DNA from: Candidatus Scatomorpha merdipullorum
Lineage (GTDB): Bacteria > Bacillota > Clostridia > Oscillospirales > Oscillospiraceae
NCBI GenBank assembly: GCA_018716795.1
Contig: DVJK01000175.1
Span: 1 to 10,904 of the forward strand
Direction: 5' to 3'
Length of the DNA stretch: 10,904 bases
This document shows positions 1-6,861 of this stretch, piece after piece (the first letter of the stretch is position 1; the number at the start of each line of letters is the position of its first letter). Both the position numbers and the translations under genes were made by a program. The notes beneath the pieces were generated by a model, which worked only from the letters and a program-made list of their open reading frames with translations, had not been told where the DNA came from and did not search any database.

Positions 1-10
1 AGCTGTTCAT
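1..10 (-). CDS. 5' start of a gene running off the left edge (product unknown)
   Basis: Only the first three codons and one base are present: ATG at 10-8, then Asn and Ser. The start is supported by a GGGAGG ribosome binding site at 24-19, eight bases before the ATG, and by an extended -10 promoter at 47-39. It lies after the terminator that closes the upstream operon, so it begins a separate transcription unit. In many Firmicutes smc follows rnc. The visible residues Met-Asn-Ser do not resemble the usual SMC start (typically Met-Tyr-Leu-Lys), so I do not assign it. Confidence 0.7.
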
Positions 11-38
11 TATATCCGCCTCCCTTTCGTATGGCGGC

Positions 39-47
39 AGTATAGCA
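39..47 (-). promoter_or_regulatory. Extended -10 promoter for the left-edge gene
   Basis: On the minus strand the sequence TG-C-TATACT (47-39) matches an extended -10 element, with five of six bases fitting TATAAT. No convincing -35 hexamer lies 16-18 bases upstream, which is usual for extended -10 promoters. The predicted start would be near 32, leaving a leader of about 22 bases that contains the GGGAGG site at 24-19 and leads to the ATG at 10. Confidence 0.55.
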
Positions 48-111
48 GACGAATGTATCCAAATTGCATCGTAAAAGTTACAATACGGACACAATCTGAA
101 AAAAGTTTCGT

Positions 112-143
112 AAAAAATCCCGCCGGGCAAAGGTCCGGCGGGA
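112..143 (-). terminator. Intrinsic terminator closing the eight-gene operon
   Basis: Read on the minus strand, a perfect 9-bp stem (TCCCGCCGG at 143-135 with CCGGCGGGA at 126-118) with an 8-base loop is followed directly by six T residues (117-112). It starts 17 bases after the stop of the radical SAM gene. This is a textbook rho-independent terminator and marks the 3' end of the transcription unit that begins near 8980. Confidence 0.93.
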
Positions 144-160
144 GCGGCAATTTGAACTTT

Positions 161-1162
161 TCAGCCGAGCTCGACGCCCTCGACAGCGGCGTCAGGCAGA
201 ATTTTGAGCCTTTTGAGCGCGAATTTCTCCGTAAGATACGCCCGGTTCGCCCCGTGCTGGCCGACGAGCTGGCTCATGAGCCGCGGATTTACGCGCAGCG
301 TGATATCAGCGCCGGGCGCGCTTCCCTCGAGCAGGGCCTCGGCCCTCCCGCGCATTATGCGCGCGCGGACAAGTTCGCCAAGCGCCGGGTGGTAGGCCCC
401 GCCTACGGCGTCGCCGCCCGACAAATCCTCCGTCGGGTTGAGGCCCATGCGGATTATCGGGATGCCGGCGGCCTCGAATACGGGCACGATACGCGCGCAG
501 ACGCGCACTGCGTCCTCCACAGTGTGCTCCTTATAGCGCCCGGCCCTCCACAGGTCGAAGAGCGCGGTGTCGCGGACTATGACGGTGGGATAGACTCTCA
601 CGCCGTCCGGCTCCAGCGCCGCTATGCTCCGCGCGGAGCCTATGTCCGTCTCGTCGTCGGAGCCGGGAAGGCCGGTCATCATCTGCAAAATGAGCCTGAA
701 GCCCGCCGCCTTGACGGCGCGGGAGGCCTCCTCGACGTCCGCGGCCGTGTGCCCGCGCCCGGAGAGGGCGAGGACGGAGTCCGACATGCTCTGCGCGCCG
801 AGCTCGACGGTCTCCACGCCGTGGCGCTTCAGGCGCGCGAGCACGGCGCCGTCGATGGCGTCGGGGCGCGTGGAGAGGCGGATGGAGGCGATGTCGCCCC
901 GCTCGAGATAGGGCTGAGCGGCGCCGAGCAGGGCCTCCTGCTCGGCGTCGGGTATTGCGGTGAAGCTCCCGCCGTAAAAGGCGAGCTGGCAGCGCGTCCC
1001 CGGCGGCGTCAGCGAAAGCGCGCGATCTATCGCCGCGGCGACGTCCTCGGGCCGCGCCGGCGAAAGCGAGCCGGAGATGCGCCGCTGGTTGCAGAAGACG
1101 CAGTCGTTCGGGCAGCCGAGGTGCGGCACGAAGACGGGTATGATGCTCTCGCGGGCGCTCAT
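161..1162 (-). CDS. Elp3-like radical SAM protein (no acetyltransferase domain)
   Basis: The 333-residue protein has a radical SAM cluster motif near its start, Cys17-x3-Cys21-x2-Cys24 (GCPNDCVFCNQ), which should bind a 4Fe-4S cluster and cleave S-adenosylmethionine. Further family marks are FYGGSF at residues 62-67 and a TGLPG segment in the middle of the barrel. The overall pattern is that of the Elp3-like (COG1243-type) radical SAM proteins. The C-terminal GNAT lysine-acetyltransferase domain of archaeal and eukaryotic Elp3, which modifies tRNA wobble uridine, is absent. RNA modification is therefore plausible but not shown, and the substrate is unknown. The ATG overlaps the rnc stop by four bases (ATGA), with GGAG eight bases upstream. 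It is the last gene of the operon, and co-transcription with rnc and trmFO fits an RNA-related role. Confidence 0.85.
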   Translation of the reverse strand: MSARESIIPVFVPHLGCPNDCVFCNQRRISGSLSPARPEDVAAAIDRALSLTPPGTRCQLAFYGGSFTAIPDAEQEALLGAAQPYLERGDIASIRLSTRPDAIDGAVLARLKRHGVETVELGAQSMSDSVLALSGRGHTAADVEEASRAVKAAGFRLILQMMTGLPGSDDETDIGSARSIAALEPDGVRVYPTVIVRDTALFDLWRAGRYKEHTVEDAVRVCARIVPVFEAAGIPIIRMGLNPTEDLSGGDAVGGAYHPALGELVRARIMRGRAEALLEGSAPGADITLRVNPRLMSQLVGQHGANRAYLTEKFALKRLKILPDAAVEGVELG

Positions 1163-1833
1163 TTGCCCAGCTCCAGCAGCGCGGCGCGGGCGGCGGCCTG
1201 CTCGGCCTCCTTCTTCGTCCGGCCGGAGCCGGAGCCGATGGCCCTGCCGTTGAGAAGCACCTGGCTGGTGAAGGTCTTGTCGTGGTCCGGGCCGCTCTCG
1301 CCCAGGAGCTCGTAGCTCAGGACGCTTCCGGGCTTCTTCTGCACCAGCTCCTGGAGCTCGGTCTTGCTGTCGCCCGAGCCGGGCAGGCCGGCCTCCAGCT
1401 CGCTGAGGATGAAGCGGTTTATGAAGCCGCGCGCCACGTCCATGCCGCCGTCGAGGTACATGGCCGCTATAACGGCCTCCACGGCGTCGGCGAGGATGCT
1501 GGTGCGGCTGCGGCCGCCGGTGTGCTCCTCGCCGCGGCCGAGGCGGATATACTCGCCCAAGCCGAGCTGGGCGGCCACTCGGTGCAGGCTCTCCTCGCAG
1601 ACAAGCTGGGCGCGCAGGCGCGTCATGCGGCCCTCCGGCAGCTCCGGAAAGCGCTTGTAGAGCGCGTCGGCGACGACCATGCCCAGGACGCTGTCGCCCA
1701 GGAACTCAAGCCGCTCGTTGCTCTCGCAGCTGCGGCCCCGGTTCTCGTTCGCGTAGGAGCTGTGCGTCAGCGCGTTTATGAGCAGGGCCCGGTTTTGAAA
1801 CTTATAGCCAAGCTTGGCTTCTATGGCTTCCAT
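1159..1833 (-). CDS. rnc: Ribonuclease III
   Basis: This endonuclease cleaves double-stranded RNA and processes rRNA precursors and structured mRNAs in the cytoplasm. The 224-residue protein has the normal family length. The N-terminal RNase III domain carries the signature NERLEFLGDSVL at residues 39-50, with the metal-binding residues Glu43 and Asp47. The second acidic pair, Asp116 and Glu119, lies in LADAVEAVIAA. A double-stranded-RNA-binding domain follows at about 156-223, beginning KTELQE and ending with the basic helix KKEAEQAAARAAL. The ATG overlaps the acpP stop by one base (TGATG). No ribosome binding site lies at ideal distance: the nearest GGAG is about 20 bases upstream. Translation is probably coupled to acpP. 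The acpP-rnc pairing is typical of Firmicutes. Confidence 0.97.
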   Translation of the reverse strand: MEAIEAKLGYKFQNRALLINALTHSSYANENRGRSCESNERLEFLGDSVLGMVVADALYKRFPELPEGRMTRLRAQLVCEESLHRVAAQLGLGEYIRLGRGEEHTGGRSRTSILADAVEAVIAAMYLDGGMDVARGFINRFILSELEAGLPGSGDSKTELQELVQKKPGSVLSYELLGESGPDHDKTFTSQVLLNGRAIGSGSGRTKKEAEQAAARAALLELGK

Positions 1834-2069
1834 CAGTCGGCCGAAGCCTTCTCCACATAGTCGACAAGGTCGCCTATCGTGCTTATCTTCTTGAGCTCGT
1901 CCTCGCTTATCTCGCCGAGGCCGAACATCTCCTCTATCGTCATGCTCAGCTCGACGACGTCGAGGCTGTCGGCGTCAAGGTCGTCGGTAAAGCTGGTGTC
2001 GCGGCTGAGAGTGCCGGGCTCGACGACGAACTGCTTGGCGACGAGGTCGCGAATCTTTTCGAATATCAT
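1833..2069 (-). CDS. acpP: Acyl carrier protein
   Basis: This small acidic protein carries growing acyl chains on a phosphopantetheine arm during fatty-acid synthesis. Its acyl form is the substrate of PlsX, which is encoded immediately upstream. The 78-residue length is normal. The attachment site is Ser35 in the motif DADSLDVVEL, preceded by the usual acidic stretch and followed by the helix that ends at EEMFG. The ATG overlaps the plsX stop by four bases (ATGA), and a strong GGAGG site (2081-2077) lies seven bases before it. That gives this gene an independent, efficient ribosome site, as expected for an abundant protein. It ends in a one-base overlap with rnc. Confidence 0.97.
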   Translation of the reverse strand: MIFEKIRDLVAKQFVVEPGTLSRDTSFTDDLDADSLDVVELSMTIEEMFGLGEISEDELKKISTIGDLVDYVEKASAD

Positions 2070-3094
2070 TTTGTTTCCTCCATTCCGGCCAGCTCCTCGG
2101 CGGAGAGGCGCATGTGCTCTATGTTTTTCTCTATCTCCTCAATGACGCCCGCGCGGGAGAAGTTCACCGCCTGGCGTATTGCGCTGAATATGGCCTCCTC
2201 GTTCGAGGAGCCGTGGGCCTTGACGACGGGCTTCGAAATGCCCAGGAGGGGCGTTCCGCCAATCTTGTTGACGTCGAGGCCGTCCTTCATCGTCATGAAG
2301 TCCTTTTTGAGGGCCAGGGCGGCGAGCTTGTTCTTCGCCGAACCGTAGAACACGTTCTTGAGCTGGCCGAGGGCGAATTTTATCATGCCCTCGCTGGCCT
2401 TCAGGAACACGTTGCCCGTGAAGCCGTCGGTCACGACGACGTCGACGCCGCCGGCCATGACGTCCGTGCCCTCGACGTTGCCGATGAAGTTAATCCTTCC
2501 GGCCTCGCCGGCCTTCTCGAGCAGCTTGAAGCTGTGCTTGCCGAGCGGGGAGCCCTTCGTAGGCTCGGTGCCGTTGCTGAGCAGGCCCACGCGCGGGCGC
2601 GGGCAGCCGAGAATCTTGTCGGCGTAGAAGCTGCCCATGTAGGCGAACTGCAGAAGGTACTCCGGCGTGCACTCGACGTTCGCGCCGCAGTCGATGAGCA
2701 TGACGCCCCGCGCGCCGTTGGGCAGCACGGGCGCGAGCGCGGCGCGGCGGATGCCGGGTATGCGCTTCGTCGTGAGCGTCGCGCCGGTCAGCAGCGCGCC
2801 GGTGCTCCCGGCGGAGACGACGGCGTCGCCCTCCCCGTCGCGCAGCATGCGGAGCGCGACGGCCATGCTCGAATCCTTCTTGCGGCGGGTGGCGGTGCTC
2901 GGGTCGTCCTCCATCGTGACGACCTCGCGCGCGTCGACTATATCGGCTGCGCCGCCGCCGAGCAGGGGCTCTATGGCCTCCCTTTTTCCAATCAGCGTGA
3001 CGTCGACGCCGAGCTCCTTCGCGGCTCTGAGCGCGCCCTTGACGGGCGCTTCCGGGGCGTTGTCGCCGCCCATGGCGTCAATAAGTATCCTCAC
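2066..3094 (-). CDS. plsX: Phosphate acyltransferase PlsX (GTG start)
   Basis: PlsX converts acyl-ACP and phosphate to acyl-phosphate, the donor used by PlsY in the first step of phosphatidic-acid synthesis; it acts as a peripheral membrane protein. The 342-residue length is normal. Visible family motifs are DAMGGD at residues 6-11, SAGSTGALL at 94-102, LLSNGTE at 171-177 and TDGFTGNV at 222-229. The start codon is GTG, overlapping the trmFO stop by four bases (GTGA). An AGGAGG site at 3110-3105 lies ten bases before it, which supports the start. Its product works directly with the ACP encoded next. The fabD and fabG genes that separate plsX from acpP in Bacillus subtilis are absent here, so the two sit back to back. 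Confidence 0.97.
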   Translation of the reverse strand: MRILIDAMGGDNAPEAPVKGALRAAKELGVDVTLIGKREAIEPLLGGGAADIVDAREVVTMEDDPSTATRRKKDSSMAVALRMLRDGEGDAVVSAGSTGALLTGATLTTKRIPGIRRAALAPVLPNGARGVMLIDCGANVECTPEYLLQFAYMGSFYADKILGCPRPRVGLLSNGTEPTKGSPLGKHSFKLLEKAGEAGRINFIGNVEGTDVMAGGVDVVVTDGFTGNVFLKASEGMIKFALGQLKNVFYGSAKNKLAALALKKDFMTMKDGLDVNKIGGTPLLGISKPVVKAHGSSNEEAIFSAIRQAVNFSRAGVIEEIEKNIEHMRLSAEELAGMEETK

Positions 3095-4407
3095 AGGGAC
3101 AAAACCTCCTTCGTTTCCGCAAGCCGGGCCAGTATCTCAAGGGAGCGCTTCGAAATCTCGGCGTTCTTGTTGCGCTTGCCCTTGACGCGATAGCCCAGGG
3201 GGCTGATTATGCCGAAGTTTATGTTCATGGGCTGGAAATCGCCCACGCTGCCGCCGGAGACATAGAGCGCGAGCGCGCCGACGGCGGTCTCCGCCGGGAA
3301 GTCCGCGCTTCCGAGGCCCAGGACGCGCGCCGCGGTCTCAATCCCGACGAGCAGCCCGCTCGCCGCGCTCTCCACATAGCCCTCGACTCCGGTCATCTGC
3401 CCGGCGAAGCTTATCCTCGGCTCCGTGCGCAGCCGGTAATACCGGTCGAGCAGGCGCGGGGAATCGAGGTAGGTGTTGCGGTGCATGACGCCGTAGCGCA
3501 CGAAATCCGCGTTTTTAAGCGCGGGTATCATCGAGAAGACGCGCTTCTGCTCGCCCCAGCTGAGGTGGGTCTGGAAGCCGACGAGGTTGTAGAGCGTGCC
3601 CTCGGCGTTGTCCTGCCGGAGCTGCACGACGGCGTAGTCCTCCGAGCCGGTGTTCGGGTTTATGAGCCCGACGGGCTTCATGGGGCCGTAGCGCAGGGTG
3701 TCCTCTCCCCTGCGGGCCATGACCTCGACGGGCATGCAGCCCTCGAAGACCGCGCCGTCGTCAAAGCCGTGGACGGGCGCCTCCTTCGCCGAGCGCAGCT
3801 CGCGGACAAAGTCCGTGTACTCCGCCGCTGTCATGGGGCAGTTTATATAGTCCGCCGTGCCCTTGCCGTAGCGGCTGGCGCGGTAGGCGCTGGTCATATC
3901 CACGCTCTCGAGCGAGACTATCGGCGCGACGGCGTCGTAAAAATGCAGGTCGAACTCGGGGCAGAGCTGCTTTATCCGCTCGGCCATGGCGTCGCTCGTG
4001 AGCGGGCCGGTGGCTATGACCACCTCGCCTTCCGGGATGTCGCAGGCCTCGGCGCGGACTATCTCGATATTGGGCTCGTTTTCGAGCCTTTCGGTTATAT
4101 ATCTCGCGAAGCCCTCGCGGTCCACGGCCAGCGCGCCGCCGGCGGCGACGCGGTTAATTTCCGCGCTCTCCATGACGAGCGAGCCGAGCCGGCGCAGCTC
4201 CTCCTTCAGGAGGCCGACGGCGTTCGTGAGATCGTCGCCGCGCAGGGAGTTCGAGCAGACGAGCTCAGCGAAATATTCGCTCTTGTGCGCGGGCGTGTAT
4301 TTGAGCGGCTTCATCTCGACGAGACGCACGCCCACGCCCCGGCGCGCGAGCTGCCAGGCGCATTCGCTGCCCGCGAGGCCCGCGCCGATAACCGTGACGC
4401 GCTCCAT
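3091..4407 (-). CDS. trmFO: tRNA (uracil-54-C5)-methyltransferase, folate/FAD-dependent (TrmFO)
   Basis: TrmFO makes ribothymidine at position 54 in the T-loop of tRNA, using 5,10-methylene-tetrahydrofolate as carbon donor and reduced FAD. The 438-residue protein is of normal length. The N-terminal dinucleotide-binding motif is GAGLAGSE at residues 8-15. The two cysteines known to matter in the Bacillus enzyme have clear counterparts at Cys51 (in VCSNSLR) and Cys224 (in EGCMPVEVM). A second conserved segment, GQMTGVEGYVESAASG, lies near the C-terminus and belongs to the FAD-binding region. The ATG overlaps the topA stop by one base (TGATG). A GGGAGG site at 4420-4415, seven bases upstream, is embedded in the last codons of topA. 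The adjacency topA-trmFO is common in Firmicutes. Confidence 0.97.
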   Translation of the reverse strand: MERVTVIGAGLAGSECAWQLARRGVGVRLVEMKPLKYTPAHKSEYFAELVCSNSLRGDDLTNAVGLLKEELRRLGSLVMESAEINRVAAGGALAVDREGFARYITERLENEPNIEIVRAEACDIPEGEVVIATGPLTSDAMAERIKQLCPEFDLHFYDAVAPIVSLESVDMTSAYRASRYGKGTADYINCPMTAAEYTDFVRELRSAKEAPVHGFDDGAVFEGCMPVEVMARRGEDTLRYGPMKPVGLINPNTGSEDYAVVQLRQDNAEGTLYNLVGFQTHLSWGEQKRVFSMIPALKNADFVRYGVMHRNTYLDSPRLLDRYYRLRTEPRISFAGQMTGVEGYVESAASGLLVGIETAARVLGLGSADFPAETAVGALALYVSGGSVGDFQPMNINFGIISPLGYRVKGKRNKNAEISKRSLEILARLAETKEVLSL

Positions 4408-6851
4408 CAGGCGTCCTCCCCGGCGGCCTTCCTGGCCGAGGTCCTCTTCGCCGTGGTCTTCCCGGCGGCGGACGCTGGCTTCTTGGCCGTTGTCTTCTTG
4501 GCGTCCGGCGTCTTTTTAGCCGCGGACGACGCTTTCTTGGCCGTGGACGTTGCCTTTTTAGCCGTGGATGCGGTCTTCTTGGCGGCCGCAGCGGTCTTTT
4601 TGGCCGCGGATGACGTTTTCTTGGTGGCGGTCTTCTTGGCGGCGGGCTTCGTCTCCTCGCCGGCCTCCGCGCTCTCGCCCTCGGCCTTTTCCTCGGGCTT
4701 CTTTATCTTATACCCGCGCTGCTCGGGCGGGAGGTAGTTCGGGCAGTCGGGATTTATGCAGAAGGGCTTGCTCCTGCCGCGGCCGGAGCGCTTGAAGAGC
4801 GTCTTTCCGCACTCGGGGCAGTTGTCCTTCGTGGGCACGTCCCAGGTCATGAAGCCGACAATCTCGCGCCCGTCCATGCCGGTGCCGCGCCAGGGGCAGT
4901 CCTTGCCGCGCTCGCAGGCATAGTAGGCATAGCCGTTGCGGGAGGTGCGCTTCAAAAGCCGGCCTCCGCAGGCGGGGCACTTGCCCGGCATCTCGACGAC
5001 GATGGGCATGGTGAAACTGCAGTCCGGATAGCCCGGGCAGGCCAGGAAGCGGCCGAAGCGGCCGGACTTGTAGACCAGCTTTTTGCCGCAGTTGGGGCAA
5101 ATCTCGTCCGACTCCTCGTCGGGCACCTTTATCCTCTGGCCCTCCATGGCCTTCTCGGCGGCCTGCATCTCCTTTTCGAAGCCGCCGTAGAAGTCGGCAA
5201 GGTAGGCCTTCCAGTCCTTCTCGCCCTTCTCAATCTCGTCGAGGCCGTTCTCCATATTGGCGGTGAACTTGAGGTCGACGATGTCGGGGAAGCGCTCGGC
5301 CATCAGGCCCGTGACCACCTCGCCGAGGGAGGTCGGGCGCAGATAGCGGCCCTCCTTGACGACGTACTCGTGGCTTATTATCGTGGTTATCGTGGGCGCG
5401 TAGGTGCTCGGGCGGCCTATGCCCTTCTCCTCCATTGCGCGGATAAGCGTGGCCTCGGTATAGCGGCTGGGCGGCTGGGTGAAGCGCTGCTCCTTTTCGA
5501 GCTTTTCGCACACAGCCTGCTCGCCCTCGGCGAGGTTCGGGATGCGCTTCGCGGCGCCCTCGCCCTCCTCGTCCTTCTCCTCCTCATACACGGCGGTATA
5601 GCCGGGGAAGAGCAGCTCGGAATAGCTCGCGCGGAAGCTGTGCCCGGCGCAGCCGGTCTCGACCGCGACGTTGTCGTACACGGCGTTGGCCATCTGGCAG
5701 GCGGTGAAGCGGCCCCAGATGAGGCGGTAGAGCATATACTGCTCGCGCGTCAAATCGCGGCGCACCAGCTCGGGCGCGAGGTCGACGTTCGTCGGGCGTA
5801 TGGCCTCGTGGGCGTCCTGCGCCCCGGCGCGGGCCTTGAAGCGGCGCGGCTGGGCCGGGCAGTAGGCCTCGCCGTAGTGGGCCTTTATGAAGCTGCGCGC
5901 GGCGGAGACCGCCTCCTCACTCAGCCGCAGGGAGTCGGTTCGCATATAGGTTATGAGGCCTATCGTGCCCTGGCCCGTGACATCCACGCCCTCGTAGAGC
6001 TGCTGGGCAATGCTCATCGTGCGCCGGGGCGTCATGCCCAGGCGGCGGGAGGCCTCCTGCTGGAGCGTGGAGGTGATGAAGGGCGGCGAGGGGCTTCGCT
6101 CCTTCTTGCCGCGCTTGACGGAGTCTATGGTAAAGGTGCCGCCCCTGCAGTCGGCTATGACGGCGTCGGCCTGGGCCTCGTTCTTGAGCTCGGTCTTCTT
6201 TTTGCCCTCGCCGTAATAGCGCGCGGTGAAGCTGCTGCCGTCGGCGCGGCGGAGCACGGCGTCGAGCAGCCAGTACTCCTCGGGCACAAAGGCGCGAATC
6301 TCGTTCTCGCGGTCGACCACCATGCGCGTGGCCACGCTCTGCACGCGGCCCGCGGAGAGGCCGCGGCGTATCTTCTTCCAAAGCAGCGGCGAGAGCTCAT
6401 AGCCGACGATGCGGTCGAGTATGCGCCGCGCCTGCTGCGCGTCGACGAGGTCTATGTCAATCTCGCGCGGCTCGTTTATGCTCTCCGTGACGACCTTCTT
6501 CGTAATCTCGTTGAAGGTGACGCGGCAGGCCCGCTCGTCGGGCAGCTCCAGAAGCTCCTTGAGGTGCCAGGCGATGGCTTCGCCCTCGCGGTCCGGGTCG
6601 GTCGCGAGGTAGACCATGTCCGCCTTGGCGGCGCGCTCGCGCAGCTCCTCGATGATGTCCTCCTTGCCCTTAACGGGGATATAGTGCGGCGTGAAGCCGT
6701 GCTCCAGGTCCACGCCCATCGTGCTCTTGGGCAGGTCGCGCAGATGGCCCATGCTGGCCACGACCTTGAAATCCCTGCCCAGGTACTTCTCTATGGTTCT
6801 TGCCTTCGCCGGCGACTCGACAATTACGAGCGCCGTCTTTCCTTTCGCCAT
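4407..6851 (-). CDS. topA: DNA topoisomerase I with lysine-rich C-terminal tail
   Basis: This type IA topoisomerase relaxes negative supercoils through a transient 5'-phosphotyrosine link. The 814-residue chain starts with a TOPRIM domain (VESPAK at 11-16; DPDREG at 85-90). The catalytic tyrosine is Tyr302 in GLITYMRTDS. Three four-cysteine zinc-ribbon modules follow: Cys585/588/605/611, Cys625/628/646/652 and Cys678/681/698/703, all intact. From about residue 733 to the end the sequence is a basic Lys/Ala/Ser/Thr tail, including five consecutive seven-residue units at 747-781. Comparable basic tails are known on actinobacterial TopA, where they help DNA binding and processivity; that role here is an inference. 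The ATG has GAGG eight bases upstream (6863-6860), overlapping the dprA stop, so the two genes are probably translationally linked. The gene ends in a one-base overlap with trmFO. Confidence 0.97.
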   Translation of the reverse strand: MAKGKTALVIVESPAKARTIEKYLGRDFKVVASMGHLRDLPKSTMGVDLEHGFTPHYIPVKGKEDIIEELRERAAKADMVYLATDPDREGEAIAWHLKELLELPDERACRVTFNEITKKVVTESINEPREIDIDLVDAQQARRILDRIVGYELSPLLWKKIRRGLSAGRVQSVATRMVVDRENEIRAFVPEEYWLLDAVLRRADGSSFTARYYGEGKKKTELKNEAQADAVIADCRGGTFTIDSVKRGKKERSPSPPFITSTLQQEASRRLGMTPRRTMSIAQQLYEGVDVTGQGTIGLITYMRTDSLRLSEEAVSAARSFIKAHYGEAYCPAQPRRFKARAGAQDAHEAIRPTNVDLAPELVRRDLTREQYMLYRLIWGRFTACQMANAVYDNVAVETGCAGHSFRASYSELLFPGYTAVYEEEKDEEGEGAAKRIPNLAEGEQAVCEKLEKEQRFTQPPSRYTEATLIRAMEEKGIGRPSTYAPTITTIISHEYVVKEGRYLRPTSLGEVVTGLMAERFPDIVDLKFTANMENGLDEIEKGEKDWKAYLADFYGGFEKEMQAAEKAMEGQRIKVPDEESDEICPNCGKKLVYKSGRFGRFLACPGYPDCSFTMPIVVEMPGKCPACGGRLLKRTSRNGYAYYACERGKDCPWRGTGMDGREIVGFMTWDVPTKDNCPECGKTLFKRSGRGRSKPFCINPDCPNYLPPEQRGYKIKKPEEKAEGESAEAGEETKPAAKKTATKKTSSAAKKTAAAAKKTASTAKKATSTAKKASSAAKKTPDAKKTTAKKPASAAGKTTAKRTSARKAAGEDA
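4509..4613. repeat. Five tandem 21-bp degenerate units in topA
   Basis: Five in-frame 21-base units encode SSAAKKT, AAAAKKT, ASTAKKA, TSTAKKA and SSAAKKT (TopA residues 747-781). Each shares the core read on the plus strand as a t-rich 'cttttt/cttctt' block followed by 'ggcc' or 'agcc'. Less regular Lys/Ala-rich sequence flanks the block on both sides (about 4416-4655). The units differ at many third positions, so this is an older, selected protein repeat rather than a fresh duplication. It could still be prone to slippage or recombination. Confidence 0.85.
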
Positions 6852-6861
6852 TAAAACGTCC

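Noticed and set aside
53..1315. Long plus-strand open frame of 420 codons opposite the radical SAM and rnc genes
   Set aside because: It lies antisense to two clearly homologous genes, has Arg/Ala/Gly-rich composition typical of a high-GC shadow frame, and shows no motif. The same applies to the long plus-strand frames at 2114-3193, 3481-4737, 5370-6854, 6691-8112 and 9008-10156.
4509..4613. Tandem 21-bp repeats considered as a CRISPR-like or mobile repeat array
   Set aside because: The units are directly adjacent without spacers, in frame within topA, and explained by a heptad protein repeat.
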